Assembly: GCA_022041995.1 (NCBI GenBank)
Contig: CP074386.1
Coordinates: 1-64,000, forward strand
DNA: 64,000 nt
Direction of reading: 5' to 3'
Source of the DNA: Cupriavidus necator
GTDB taxonomy: Bacteria > Pseudomonadota > Gammaproteobacteria > Burkholderiales > Burkholderiaceae
Under the pieces are notes generated by a model. That model was not told the DNA's origin and made no database searches. It was given only the letters and a program-made list of their open reading frames with translations. This document shows positions 20,419 to 30,310 of this stretch, one piece after another (the stretch's first letter is position 1; every line of letters begins with the position of its first letter). The position numbers and the translations under genes were made by a program.

Positions 20419-20538
20419 TCAGGTTTGCGCAACGTTCCTCATCTCAGTCCTGGCTTGCCGGGCTTCCGTTTTCTCTTTCGCGACCCGCCTGGCGGCATCC
20501 CTCAAATCTCCCGGCCGCATCGTGGCGCGGACTTCCAT
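20419..20538 (-). CDS. Small hypothetical protein (39 aa) or displaced C-terminus of the upstream ORF
   Basis: The frame begins MEVRATMRPGDLRDAARRV and ends KTEARQARTEMRNVAQT, a typical charged helix. It overlaps the end of the frame at 20444-20719 in a different phase. Since the C-terminal part of that frame (after LQQQWVH) looks poor in coding character, this may be its true continuation after a one-base shift, or a separate small gene. Confidence 0.35.
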   Translation of the reverse strand: MEVRATMRPGDLRDAARRVAKEKTEARQARTEMRNVAQT

Positions 20539-20719
20539 GCACCCACTGTTGCTGAAGCGCTCGCACTTCAGGCGTCCATCTCGTCAGGCGGGCGCGAATC
20601 GCAGGGTTCTCGGCCGCCAACGCTTTCATCCAATCAAGATTCACTGCTTGATCTCTGAATAGCTCTAGAAAAACTTCACGCGGTTCCAACAGTGGGGCGG
20701 CCAGCGATTCAGCCCGCAT
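20444..20719 (-). CDS. Hypothetical protein overlapping the ProQ/FinO-like gene
   Basis: The ATG at 20719 overlaps the last 11 bases of the ProQ/FinO-like gene, an operon-style coupling. The first 58 residues look genuinely coding (MRAESLAAPLLEPREVFLEL, LDWMKALAAENPAIRARLTR); the rest (GSPRHDAAGRFEGC onward) is probably out of frame. No family is recognised. Its position suggests a helper gene of a plasmid or integrative-element backbone. Confidence 0.4.
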   Translation of the reverse strand: MRAESLAAPLLEPREVFLELFRDQAVNLDWMKALAAENPAIRARLTRWTPEVRALQQQWVHGSPRHDAAGRFEGCRQAGRERENGSPASQD

Positions 20720-21134
20720 CGGAGGCGGGCGCGTCACCGTTGCGCGCCGGCATCTTGCGTGCGCCTTCGGGCCGCATGTGCCGGCTGGCCTGCTGGTGCG
20801 CCCACGCGGCCTCTTGCTCGGTGACCGTGCCGGCGGCGGCGCCCGTGAGATCGACCCGCGAGGCGCCCGCGGCAAGACCGGCCCAGTAGCGCTGCCCCCG
20901 GCACCAGGCGCCGAGCGCGGCGCGCAGGTGATCCTCGGTCAGGCCTAGTGCGCCAGCCGGTGCGGCCAGGATGCCGACCTTCAGCGGCAGCTTTGGCGCG
21001 GGCTTGCGCGGAAACGCCTCAGGGAAGCGCTGTTGCAGCCGGCCGATGACGGCGCCCACGGACAATGCCGGCTCGGCGGCCGCCTTGGCGCTGGCCAGTT
21101 GCGCGCGCAGCGCGGCGAGTTGTTCGAAGCCCAT
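20709..21134 (-). CDS. ProQ/FinO-family RNA chaperone
   Basis: This 141-residue protein from ATG 21134 (MGFEQLAALRAQLASAK) carries a FinO/ProQ domain over residues about 28-115: VIGRLQQRFPEAFPRK, PLKVGILAAPAG, TEDHLRAALGAWCRG, QRYWAGLAAGASRVDLTG and TVTEQEAAWAHQQ. This family binds structured RNAs and mediates sRNA-mRNA or antisense pairing, for example FinO in F-plasmid fertility control. Small stand-alone members are common on plasmids and integrative elements of beta-proteobacteria. The C-terminal tail is short and basic. Upstream there is no intact partner; downstream it overlaps a small ORF. Confidence 0.75.
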   Translation of the reverse strand: MGFEQLAALRAQLASAKAAAEPALSVGAVIGRLQQRFPEAFPRKPAPKLPLKVGILAAPAGALGLTEDHLRAALGAWCRGQRYWAGLAAGASRVDLTGAAAGTVTEQEAAWAHQQASRHMRPEGARKMPARNGDAPASDAG

Positions 21135-21394
21135 GGCGGGGAATTCCTGACAGTGCAAACAGCCATTGTCGCCCAGAGTTGCCCCAGCGATCAATGCCAC
21201 GAATTGCGAGGCCGTGGATCGCCGGCACCCGGATTGCCTTGGGGGACTCGCGCTTCTGATTCCGGCCGGGATGGCCTTGCGCCGGTGAACGGGCTTGGGT
21301 TTTCCGGGATGCCTCTTCGCCATGATTTCCTCAATCGCGACCGGCGCTATTGCGGGCGCGCGAGCGCGGTGTAGCGGCTGTGCGCTGTGCGTCC
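21135..21394. other. Junction region between the ProQ/FinO-like gene and the tmoF relic
   Basis: The frame of the ProQ/FinO-like gene stays open leftward across this stretch and into the tmoF relic. The intervening sequence (for example MAKRHPGKPKPVHRRKAIPA) matches neither family. I regard it as a recombination scar, possibly with a fragment of another small basic protein. Confidence 0.4.
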
Positions 21395-21845
21395 CAAGGC
21401 AGGCGCGGGCGCCTGGTGCACGGGGCAGGTAGAGCAACGCGTACGGGCCGGGCTGGAACTCGGTCGCGCCCGGATGGAACATGAATTCGCTCACGTCAGG
21501 GGTTAGCGTGCGGCGTGCCAGCAGTTCTGCTGCACAGCAATGCGCCCGGACAGCCGGGCGATACGATTCGTCGCAGCGCATGGGGATCGTGCAGTCGCTT
21601 AGCGGCCGCGACTGGCAGGCAAAGTACTTGCTGCGCTTGCGGTCACGCTAGGACAGGCCGGGCGCCTCAGGCCAGACGGAATCCATGAGCCCCTCCACAA
21701 GGTCGAAGCGGCAGGCACCGCAGCCACCGACGCTGCACTCGTGGGGCAGGGCCATGCCGGCCCGAAGGGTGCCGCGCTGCAGCGTGTCTTCCTCCACGGC
21801 GACGGTGAACGCAGCGCCGCCTTCGATCGATATCTGGAATTTCAT
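21395..21845 (-). pseudogene. tmoF: Toluene monooxygenase reductase (TmoF-like), broken
   Basis: The N-terminus is a plant-type [2Fe-2S] ferredoxin domain with the ligand motif ECSVGGCGACRFDLVEG. A TAG stop follows WPEAPGLS at codon 66, but the same frame continues with RDRKRSKYFACQSRPLSDC (the fourth Cys is in ACQ) and then the start of the FAD-binding domain (FQPGPYALLYLPR). Coding resemblance ends near 21395, so the FAD/NADH part is gone. In T4MO-type systems this protein passes electrons from NADH to the Rieske ferredoxin. It lies 48 bases after tmoE, as in intact operons. Confidence 0.8.
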
Positions 21846-21893
21846 AGGGTTCCGATGGTGGCTGTTGAGTCGTTCCGCCCGGCACGTCCTGCG

Positions 21894-22892
21894 TTACAGA
21901 CCCACCAGGCCGATGCTGTCCCAGAAGTCGCGCACGGCCGCGCAGGCCCGCGCTTTCGCGTTCAGCGCGTCGGGCAACGCCGCGCAGTAGGCACCGATAG
22001 CATTGTCCGCGAGCGGCGCCCACCGGGCGATTAAGTCGGCCAGCACGTCACGATTGCCCGGCGTCTCCAGGGCCATGCGGACGAGCGCGCCGGCCCAGCG
22101 CCGGTGCCGCTGGGCGTCGGCAAGCTGTGCGTCAGTCAGCAGGCCGAGCAGAGTGTCGCCGTTGTGGCGCGCCGCCTCGCCAAGCCCGCGCAGGACGGCT
22201 TCCTCGATCGCCGGTCGCAATATCAGGCTGAAGGCGACAAAGCATTCAGCCCAGTCCCATGCCACCAGCGCGTGTTCGACCAGCTTGCGCCAGCCCTGCC
22301 ACGCCGGGTCCTGCTCCCAATAGCGGCGCTCGTCGGTGCCGAAGCCGACGTCGCCGAAGGTCTGCGACAATTCCCGCGTGCGATATGCCGTGTGCGTGAC
22401 CCACCGCAGCGAGTCGGCAGCCTGGTAGGCGGCGCAGTTCGAGATGGTGGACGCCGGTGCCATCTGGGTCAGGTAGGCCGATCCCATTTGTAGCGCGTGA
22501 AACAGATAGCGCGCCGGGGTGTACAGCCGCGCCAGCGTGCCGGTCCAGGAGCACTCCAGCATGGAGTCGTGGCCGCGTTCGGAAAACTGGTCGAGCAGGC
22601 CGGACACATAGGTTTCCTGACCGTCCTGCAATAGGTTGTAGGTGCGGTAGACGAGTTCGTCGGGATCGCGGAACGCATTCCAGTCAGGGTGTGACAGAGG
22701 GGAAGCGTTGCGGTGACGCTTGAACCACTGTGCCATCTCAAAGTTTGGGTCGAGCTCGAACGGCGCGTCGGGGTTATCGGTCGTGTAGTGAAGGTTCGTT
22801 GAGACGATCTCATACTCGCTCGGCTTGCGCCGGCGCGCGGCCAGGTGGCTCCAGGTTTTCAGCGGCTTGAGGACGTCGGATCGCGTGGTCAT
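21894..22892 (-). CDS. tmoE: Toluene-4-monooxygenase-type hydroxylase beta subunit (TmoE-like)
   Basis: The 332-residue protein starts MTTRSDVLKPLKTWSHL and contains typical beta-subunit blocks of soluble diiron monooxygenases: KPSEYEIVSTNLHYTTDNPD, FELDPNFEMAQWFKRHRNAS, DPDELVYRTYNLLQDGQETY, and FVAFSLILRPAIEEAVL. The beta subunit packs against the diiron alpha subunit (TmoA) and carries no iron itself. The length agrees with TmoE/TouE (about 300-330). The alpha (tmoA) and gamma (tmoB) genes are absent, so the enzyme cannot be assembled from this locus. The gene itself looks intact, between tmoD (12 bases away) and the broken tmoF. Confidence 0.9.
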   Translation of the reverse strand: MTTRSDVLKPLKTWSHLAARRRKPSEYEIVSTNLHYTTDNPDAPFELDPNFEMAQWFKRHRNASPLSHPDWNAFRDPDELVYRTYNLLQDGQETYVSGLLDQFSERGHDSMLECSWTGTLARLYTPARYLFHALQMGSAYLTQMAPASTISNCAAYQAADSLRWVTHTAYRTRELSQTFGDVGFGTDERRYWEQDPAWQGWRKLVEHALVAWDWAECFVAFSLILRPAIEEAVLRGLGEAARHNGDTLLGLLTDAQLADAQRHRRWAGALVRMALETPGNRDVLADLIARWAPLADNAIGAYCAALPDALNAKARACAAVRDFWDSIGLVGL

Positions 22893-22904
22893 GCTCGTCT
22901 CCGG

Positions 22905-23222
22905 TTACAGCATCTTTTCGTAATAGAAGCGGACGTAGTCATCCGTAGTCTCGATACGTCCCGCAAAGGAGCTGAGGTTGACCTCCAGCTCAGACATCCT
23001 GAACGGGCGGCCCAGCGCGTCTTCAAGTGTGGCCCGGCGCAGGATCAGTTCGCCGTCGGTGTCGATGCGCACGTATGCGCGCTTGTCGTCGACGCGAATC
23101 TCCTTCCCCGGATTGTCTTCCCGCGCGGCGTCGATGACGCCCGATGTGATGCTGCTCGCGCGCAGGATGGGGCCGACCCGGTTGTTTCGGTATGCTTCAG
23201 CGGTGTTGTGGTCCCTGCTCAT
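22905..23222 (-). CDS. tmoD: Monooxygenase coupling/effector protein (TmoD-like)
   Basis: Starting at ATG 23222 (MSRDHNTAEAYRNNRVGPIL), the 105-residue protein matches the small cofactor-less coupling protein of T4MO-type monooxygenases throughout: DNPGKEIRVDDKRAYVRI, TDGELILRRATLEDALGRPF, MSELEVNLSSFAGRIE and the C-terminal VRFYYEKML. TmoD binds the hydroxylase alpha subunit and raises turnover and regioselectivity. I reject the longer in-frame start at 23447 because that extension is antisense to the tmoC/drmA junction and has no family resemblance. Confidence 0.9.
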   Translation of the reverse strand: MSRDHNTAEAYRNNRVGPILRASSITSGVIDAAREDNPGKEIRVDDKRAYVRIDTDGELILRRATLEDALGRPFRMSELEVNLSSFAGRIETTDDYVRFYYEKML

Positions 23223-23241
23223 GATCGGTTCCTGTGCAATA

Positions 23242-23390
23242 TCAGCAGTTGGCGAACAGTGGCTCGACGCCCTCGACAGCGATGAGGATGTCGTCGCCAT
23301 CAACCTTGACGGCATACTCGGCAAGACGGCACCAGCCGGGATTGAGGCCCTTGCCCGTGTTGGCATCGAAGATCCACTGTGGGCCAGGTC
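23242..23390 (-). pseudogene. tmoC: Rieske ferredoxin (TmoC-like), C-terminal fragment
   Basis: The minus strand reads QWIFDANTGKGLNPGWCRLA, then EYAVKVDGDDILIAVEG, ending VEPLFANC with a TGA at 23242-23244. This matches the C-terminus of TmoC-type Rieske ferredoxins ([20 protein letters not shown] in T4MO). The iron-sulfur ligand motifs lie upstream and are missing, because the sequence changes into the drmA gene near 23390. It lies 19 bases upstream of tmoD, the normal C-D order. Confidence 0.8.
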
Positions 23391-26029
23391 CCCAGAAGAG
23401 CCGTTTGGGCGTCCCGTTCGAGGCATGGTTGTCGATGAACGCAGCAATGGCTAAGGTTGCCGCCGGAAAGGGCTATGACGAGTGGCGTCTCTTTCAGCTA
23501 GCCTTCATACTCGCTTCTATTCCGGCCTTTGCGACACGCATTCGCGAGTTTCACGACTTCTACACCCCCGAGGTTGCCAAGCATGCCGACGCCGTCACCC
23601 TACTGTACTTCTCCACTGGTGGCGGCAAGTCCGAGGCGTTCTTGGGCCTGCTCGTTTTCGTGTTGCTGCTCGACAGACTGCGAGGCAAGCTGCGAGGTGT
23701 CTCTGCCCTGATGCGCTATCCACTGCGGCTGCTAACTCTACAACAGGCGCGGCGAACCTTCACAGCCATGGCTGCAGCTGAGGAAGAGCGGTACCACCGC
23801 GGCCACCCAGGCGAGCCGTTCTCCCTTGGGTTCTGGGTCGGCGGAAGCAACACCCCGAACTGGCACACCACCGAAGGCTACACGGATGTGGACACGGTAC
23901 ACGATGTCGCACCTTCGGCGGAGGTTTCCCACCGGGAGACTCAGCCATACAAGAGCGCCCGCGAACGGTGGCTCAAGCTTTCAAGTTGCCCGTTCTGTGG
24001 TAGCAAGAGCGGCAGCATGTTGGCGCTGCGCCGTAAGCTCGGAGGAGGCGGGAACGCCTTGGGCCACTACTGCACCGCGCCGAAGACCAAGTGCTCATGG
24101 AATGAGCGTTTCGATGAACCGACACCGCTGCCCTTCTATATCGTCGACGAGGACATTTACGACCTCGCTCCGTCGGTGCTCCTTGGCACGGTGGATAAGC
24201 TCTCCGCGCTTGGGCAGTCGCAGGGGACCATCCGGAAGTTCTTCGGCATGTTCGGCTTTGCGCCATTCACAGAAACGGCCACAGGTCGGCTCTATGTCCC
24301 AATGCTAAACAAGGACTGGGAAGGGCGTCCGGATGCGGGCACAAAAACGCTCTTCCCGACATACGAAAAAGGCGAGAAGCTCTTCTTTGACCCATTTCCG
24401 TCGCTGCTAATCCAGGATGAAGCACACCTGCTGGACGAATCGCTCGGCACATTCTCGGGCCTCTTCGAGTCTGCCCTTGAGGCCGCTTTCGACCAGCTTG
24501 CACATCTGTACAACGGTGAATTGGCGTACGAGCCTGACTCCAACGAGCGTCGCCGGATCAAGGTCATTGCCGCCTCCGCAACCGTGAGCGAGCCGCAAAG
24601 GCAGATGCGCAACATCTATCAAAGGCAGAATACCGTCCGGTTTCCGTATCCTGGGCCGGACCTCTATAGCTCTTTCTATGCGGCGCCCAAGCAGCCTGAC
24701 GATACGCCCGATGACCAGGAACGCGCTTCGATTTCGGAGTCCGAAACGGAACTGCGAAGCCGATGGGCTCGCGTCTACGGCTCCATCCTGACAAATGGCC
24801 ACCGACACACCGTGTCAATGGCCTCCGTCCTTGGGCACTACCATCTCGTCATCACAAGCCTATACGAGCGGTTGCGAAGCGAAGACGTGGGACGCCAGGA
24901 ATCGGCCCGAGAGGAACTTGTCCGATGGGTGTCGCCTGGGCCGCTGCAGGCGCAGTTCACCCGGCTGTTGAAAGCCGCGGACCCTGCCGTATTGCTGACG
25001 CTAGTGGACCTGCACCGCATCGCGCTCACCTATGTCACGAACAAGAAGGGCGGCGACCAGGTCATTGACACCGAGAAGACGCAATTCGAGAAATTGCATG
25101 AGGCCGCTGGCATCTCAGGGCAGCTGCTAGCGTCCGAGCTCATATCGGGAGCCGTATCGGCGGCTGAGATTCAAGAAGTCGTCCGCCGAGCGGAGGCGCG
25201 GGTTGCGGTCGACAAAGAATTTCCAGATCTCAATGACACCTTGCGATCCGTCATCGCGACCTCAGCGATATCGCACGGCGTCGACGTCGAAGAGTTCAAC
25301 GCGATGTTTTTTGCTGGCCTTCCATCGGACATTGCGGAGTACATTCAAGCCTCTTCGCGGGTGGGTCGAACCCACGTTGGCTTTTCCCTTCTCGTACCGG
25401 TGCCGCAGCGCTATCGGGATCGCTTCGTCCTCGAGATACACGACATCTTCCACCGCTTCCTCGAGCGAATGATTCTTCCGGCCGCCGTAGACCGTTGGGC
25501 CGAGAAGGCTCTCGTGCGTGTCATGCCCAGCTTCTTCCAGGAGTACGTCTGCGGCATAAACGCAATTGAGGCGCTGTGCGCAGCCGACGACCCAGCCAAG
25601 CGAAATGTTCCGACCAACTCCATGGCGGCCGACGCTAGAGCGTACATGTCGTCTCCGGCCAACGTGAAAGCGACGGAGGCCTTCATGGAGAAGGCCCTTG
25701 GCCTGCATTTTATGCCTTCGCCCGAAGGCAAGAAGTACTACAAGGCACTTCTCAAAGGCCAGCTCAACCATTACCGGCAGGACTTGGATGTCGACAAGTT
25801 CGTCAACGCCACGAAGCTGGTTAAGTTTTTTGAGGTGCGTGATACTCGCCTTCGTCGAATGACGTCCCTCCGAGACGTGGACCAGCCCGGCTTCATCCGA
25901 GAGTCAAGCATCGATGCGGCATCAAAGAGGGTTGCCCCTGGGGCAACCGCTCGTGTGATGACTTTCATCCGCAAGGGGTCCGGGGCGGACATCGACGTTA
26001 CGGACCCTGAAACCGAAGCAAAGAGCTGA
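23390..26029 (+). pseudogene. drmA: DISARM helicase DrmA-like, 5'-truncated
   Basis: This is a large SF2-type helicase of the DISARM phage-defence system. Landmarks are RLFQLAFILASIPAF before the Walker A motif LLYFSTGGGKSEAFLGL, then SALMRYPLRLLTLQQARRTF, a DEAH box (SLLIQDEAHLLDESLGT), motif III-like IAASATVS, and C-terminal helicase motifs IATSAISHGVDVEEFN and IAEYIQASSRVGRTHVG. A zinc-binding-like CPFCG lies at about residue 250 of the open frame. Family members run to about 1100-1300 residues; here fewer than 900 remain and the true N-terminus is replaced by tmoC DNA. The ORF is technically open from 23234 only because antisense tmoC happens to be in frame. drmB follows after 13 bases. 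Confidence 0.85.
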
Positions 26030-27223
26030 GGAAAGCACCACCATGGAAAAAATAAAGACCCCAGCCAAGAGCAAGGCTACGTCAATGGAGAAGAAGGAGC
26101 CAAAGGCGAAAGTCATGAGCCGATCGCGAAATCAGCTCGCGACCTCCTACGCGCCGGAGAGCTTCTTCACATTCGAGGGAGGATTGGGAGCCTGCATTTC
26201 CCGCTCATCGGCGGGCGAATACATCCAGCTCTCGGACACGACAATTTCGCTAATTTACGAGCGCATGAATGAGCTCGGGCGTGCTTGGTTCGAAGCCGCA
26301 ATGGGTGCCAGAGCCACTGACGTCAAGCAGCCGGAGGTGATGCCTGTCCAGTGCGTCGAAGCGGCGCTGCTTGATGCCGACCGCGCGAATTTCTTACTTC
26401 CTGGCGTGGACCGCTTCTATCTATGCCGCCCGTCGCACATGGAATACACGCCGGCGCCCTTGGCCTTTGTCTGTCGCACATGTGGCCTTTTCCGGGACTA
26501 CGATGACCTAAACGAACTCGACAAGGATCTGCCGTACTTGGCCCCGGACCATTGCCAAGACCCCAAAAAGGCTCGGAAATGCGATTGGGAGCAGCTTGAC
26601 GTCATCTTCGTCCACTGGTCAGGCAATTGGGAGCAGCCATTCCCAGGCCAGTGGCAGTGGAGCGACAAAGAGGCCAAAGCTGTCAAGCGACGCGATATCT
26701 GCATCTGCGGCAGTCAGAAGTTCCGCATCAACCGTCGTTCACCCGCCATCGGAGACTGGTTCTTCACCTGTGCCGTTTGTGATAAGCCGCTGTCACAAAA
26801 GTGGCTTCAGAACGACGAAGATACGCTGAGGATGCTTGGAAACCTGAATGATGCGCAAGGACTGACGGAGGTTCGCATGCAGGCGGCCCCGTACCGGGCG
26901 TCCAGCGCCTATTACGTCAAGTCGGACCTCTTCATTGACTTCAAGGACGGCAATCAGCAGCTTTTGACCAGGCTGAGGCCCGGTCGCAAAGAGGAGCTGA
27001 AGGACTTCATTGCGAGCACGTATGGCTTTGCTGTGCAGTCCATCACTGACGAGGACGTTCGCAAGGCGTGTGAAGGCAAGCCCGAATGCACTAAGGAATT
27101 CGCGAATTATCTCAGTGCGGTGGCTACCATCGCCCAAGCCAGAGAGCAGCTTGAAAAGGACTTGGTGCCGGAGGGTATGAAGCCGATGGTTCAGAATTTT
27201 GTGGACACGGCCATTATCGCTAG

Positions 27224-28694
27224 TCTTACTGTGTCACAAGAGAAGTCGTTTGTTTGGCCTCCGACAGCACGGACACATGGCGAGTCTACCAATCAAGAGA
27301 ATGCTGAGTTGGTGGCGGATCGTGGTGATTGAATCAGCCACGTGTCGCTGGGCGCGCTGGGCTGCCCCGCGGGATGTAATCTGCGGAAAGCGCAGGCGTT
27401 TGGCGTGCAATGAAGTTTTTTTTGGCGCCGACTAAATCGCCGGTGGTAATACGTTCAGAGACCAGGAATCCATAGGCGGCTATGCTCAGCGCGGCATGGT
27501 GGTGAAAGCCCCGCCACCCTCGGCCTTCGTAATGGCCGAGACCCAACTCCTGCTTCAAGTCCTGGTAGTCGCGCTCGATGCGCCAACGCATGTGCGCCTG
27601 GGCGACCAATTCATCCAGCGCAATATCGGCCGGGAGGGTGGATAGGAAGTACTTCAATGGGTCAGTGTCCCCAGTGGGCCACTCGATTAGCAGCCACTGC
27701 TCGGGGCGCAGACGCGCCTTGCCACTATTACCGCCTGCGTGACGCACACGTACGGCGGCAAAGCGCCCACTGAGCGTTTCGTTTGAGCCTTCGCGCCAGC
27801 TAATCGTCTGGAATGCGGTAGGCGGCAGGGAATGCGCCAGTTCCTTGACGCTTATCGGCTGTCGATTGCGAGTGCGCCGCGGCATCACCGGCGGGCGGCC
27901 GATGCCGCTATATGGCTTCGGCGGCAACGGCTCCACCCCCGGTGGCCAGACCACGACCGCCGACGTGATACCCACCACATACCGCATGCCCAGATCACTC
28001 AGACGCTGGCGAAATGCGTTGTCCACCCCGTAGCCGGCATCCGCCAACACGCAATACTTTGGCGCGCCGGCGGCCAACAGCGATTCGAGCTGTTGCAGAG
28101 CAATCTCGGTCTTCGTTGTGAACCTCACCTCGTCGGGAATTCCAGCCTTCTCACGCCGCTCAGTATCTTCCGCCCATTCCCGCGGTAGATAGAGCTGGTA
28201 GGCTACAGGCACACTCGCCTGCTCACAGGCCAGAGACACACTGACCGCAACTTGGCAGTTGTCCTGCTTACCCAGCACCCCACAATACTGACGCGCGACC
28301 CCAACCGAATGTTTGCCCTTCTTTGGGAAGCCTGTGTCGTCAATGATCCAGAAGCCACCGGTCGAGAGATCCATCTTGGGCACTACCCACTGACTGACCC
28401 GGCGCAGCATCTCCTCATCGGACCAGTCGGCCTTGGCGACAAAGTGGTGCAGTGCCTGGTGCCGGGCGCTAGCGTGCAGCGGATCGACTCCAGCTGCCAT
28501 CGGCTCCACACTCTTACGCGATAGCGGCAGCATCAGACCTGTGCAGTAGCCCTTGAGCCCAGCATGGCGGTCCGCATGCCCCAGTCCCGCCGCTAAATGT
28601 TCCATGTATTGCTCAAATCGCTCGCTCGCGCTCATCGCTCTTCATGAACTGTGCCAAGAAGTTTATAGTATGGCACATTTATGACACAGTAAGA
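27224..28694 (-). mobile_element. IS701-family element, complete
   Basis: This is a 1471-bp element with terminal TCTTACTGTGTCA and its complement TGACACAGTAAGA, flanked on both sides by CTAG (27220-27223 and 28695-28698), the four-base YTAR target duplication typical of IS701. It is inserted into drmB. Confidence 0.93.
27334..28635 (-). CDS. IS701-family transposase
   Basis: The 433-residue DDE transposase starts MSASERFEQYMEHLAAGLGH. Catalytic residues are visible in FWIIDDTGFPKKGKHSVG (first Asp), YCVLADAGYGVD (second Asp) and MRWRIERDYQDLKQELGL (Glu). The family block VARQYCGVLGKQDNCQVAVS is intact. Length and ends agree with an active IS701 copy. A 3' remnant of the same element is at 19299-19572. 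Confidence 0.93.
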   Translation of the reverse strand: MSASERFEQYMEHLAAGLGHADRHAGLKGYCTGLMLPLSRKSVEPMAAGVDPLHASARHQALHHFVAKADWSDEEMLRRVSQWVVPKMDLSTGGFWIIDDTGFPKKGKHSVGVARQYCGVLGKQDNCQVAVSVSLACEQASVPVAYQLYLPREWAEDTERREKAGIPDEVRFTTKTEIALQQLESLLAAGAPKYCVLADAGYGVDNAFRQRLSDLGMRYVVGITSAVVVWPPGVEPLPPKPYSGIGRPPVMPRRTRNRQPISVKELAHSLPPTAFQTISWREGSNETLSGRFAAVRVRHAGGNSGKARLRPEQWLLIEWPTGDTDPLKYFLSTLPADIALDELVAQAHMRWRIERDYQDLKQELGLGHYEGRGWRGFHHHAALSIAAYGFLVSERITTGDLVGAKKNFIARQTPALSADYIPRGSPARPATRG

Positions 28695-29793
28695 CTAGGG
28701 AAGCCGTCATCAAAGAGCTGCGCGAGAGGGAGATTTTGCTGCCCAAAGTTGAGCTGCCCTTGTCAGTGAGTTCTCTTGTGAGGGAGAGGCAGAACAGGTT
28801 TGCCTCGAAGTACGATCCGGTGCGGTTGGCCATTGAGCACGCCGCTCTTAAGAGCACGCGGCTGGACGTGGAAACTCGCGTCAACGGAAAGAAGCCATAC
28901 GTCTCTTTCGCGCGACTGGATGAAGACTTATCCCCGGATGGCAATGCCAAGACAGAAGCCGTTCAGAATGAGACGAGGGGACTGCTCGACCAATTGGGCT
29001 TTGCAGACATGGGGCTCATCCGGGAGTTCGACTTGTGCCGCTTCAGCTTTGGCTACTCGCGAATGGACTCGACGCCTGTGCTTCGCGACAAGAGAGGCAT
29101 GGACATGCCTGTCCGATTGCGTCTCTTTCCCCTGTGCGTAACAACGACGCGAGTAAGTTTCCCATCTATGTCGTCCAGCAGGGCAACGAAGCGTTGTACG
29201 TTCGACTGAAAGAAGAGGTTGTGCTGCAGTGGCTGCAAAGCCTGAATTGCCCGGACATGTTCACGCTGAAGGAGGGTGAGAAGCTCGGGGCTGGCATTCT
29301 GAGCGTGGCGCGTCCAATGGGGCCATTCCTCGACGGACTCCCGGAGACTGACACCCCGCCGGCCTATCTCTATGTCTATACGCTCCTCCATAGCTATGCT
29401 CACCTGCTGATGAAATATGTGAGCGAATACTCGGGCTTAGACCTTGGCTCGCTGGGAGAATACATTTTCCCGGCAGACTTGGCCTTCGTGGTCTACCGAA
29501 ACGGAACCACGATGGACCTGGGAAACCTGACGGCTCTCTGGCGCAATTCGGGCAACTCAATGCTATCGGCAATGCTCGGGACCAAGGCCACGCTCTGCGG
29601 TACAGGCTCACTATGCACCCATCGAGGCGGTGCCTGCCCGGACTGCATCATGGTGCCAGAGACCTCGTGCGTGGCGGGCAACAAGCTCCTGTCCCGCTCC
29701 GTTCTTCGGTCCGTGGGCGGGCGGCCTCGGTTGGATACGCGCGAGGGGTCGATTCACGGCTACTTCGACTTCATCTCGAAATAGCTGGCCACC

Positions 29794-30310
29794 GTGTCGT
29801 CGAAACTCACGGCCTTCGAACAGCAAGTGCTCAGCGCACTGGGCCGGCATGCAGGGCTGGCCGCTGCGCTGTTCGACGCCTGGGCGCAGCTGCCTCCGAC
29901 CTCCGTGCAGACGGTGCGGTCTTTGGTGGACTTGGCGCAGTTGGGCGTGACCGAGGAAGGTGCGGTTGCGCAAGTGCTTCGGATTGCCGGCGAAATCGGA
30001 CTAGTGGAGCCTGCGCCGCCCGGTTACAAGCCCAAGGGAACTTGCCACGGTCGCTTCGGAAGGCTGGCCTTCGCGCTGAACTGCATCGAGCACTATGCCA
30101 CGGCAGTGCATCGCGACCAGACCGAAGTCCAGGTCGTTCTTACCAAGCCACCTAGACCCAGCATCCTTGAGCAGCGCCTAGCTGCGCTCGGCTGGCGCAC
30201 AGCCGACCTTGAGCCGACAGAGCATGCTTTTCACGGTATTGTGCAGGCGGCGGAGAAGCGCGTCGTCGTGATGACGCCATTCTTCGACCAGAAGGGGGCC
30301 AACTGGTTGT
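29794..30310 (+). pseudogene. drmC: DISARM DrmC-like (phospholipase-D family) protein, 5' part
   Basis: It starts at GTG 29794 (MSSKLTAFEQQVLSALGRHA), 9 bases after drmB. The N-terminal helical region (LPPTSVQTVRSLVDLAQLG) and the start of the PLD-like fold (LVLTKPP... read here as VQVVLTKPPRPSILEQRL; FHGIVQAAEKRVVVMTPFFD) fit DrmC. Resemblance stops after QKGANWLY, near 30310; the remaining frame to 30435 looks like foreign sequence. The catalytic HxK motifs are not present in this part. Confidence 0.75.

Larger units (their letters stand above)
26043..29784 (+). pseudogene. drmB: DISARM DrmB-like (DUF1998) protein, split by IS701 and frameshifted
   Basis: The first part (26043-27223) begins with a basic tail and the DrmB-type start SRSRNQLATSYAPESFFTFE, then has Cys motifs CRTCGLFRDYDDL and ICICGSQKF / CAVCDKPLS. 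An IS701 with a CTAG duplication interrupts it. Removing it rejoins IIA to REAVIKELREREILLPKVEL in the same frame. A one-base shift near 29130 leads to the DUF1998 C-terminus: YVYTLLHSYAHLLMKYVSEY, TALWRNSGNSMLSAMLG and the zinc-type CTHRGGACPDCIMVPETSC. The reconstructed protein would be about 750 residues. DrmB works with DrmA as the DISARM core. The stop is 9 bases before drmC. Confidence 0.85.

Noticed and set aside
23223..23447. N-terminal extension of tmoD
   Set aside because: It is antisense to the tmoC/drmA junction; the family start is MSRDHNT at 23222.
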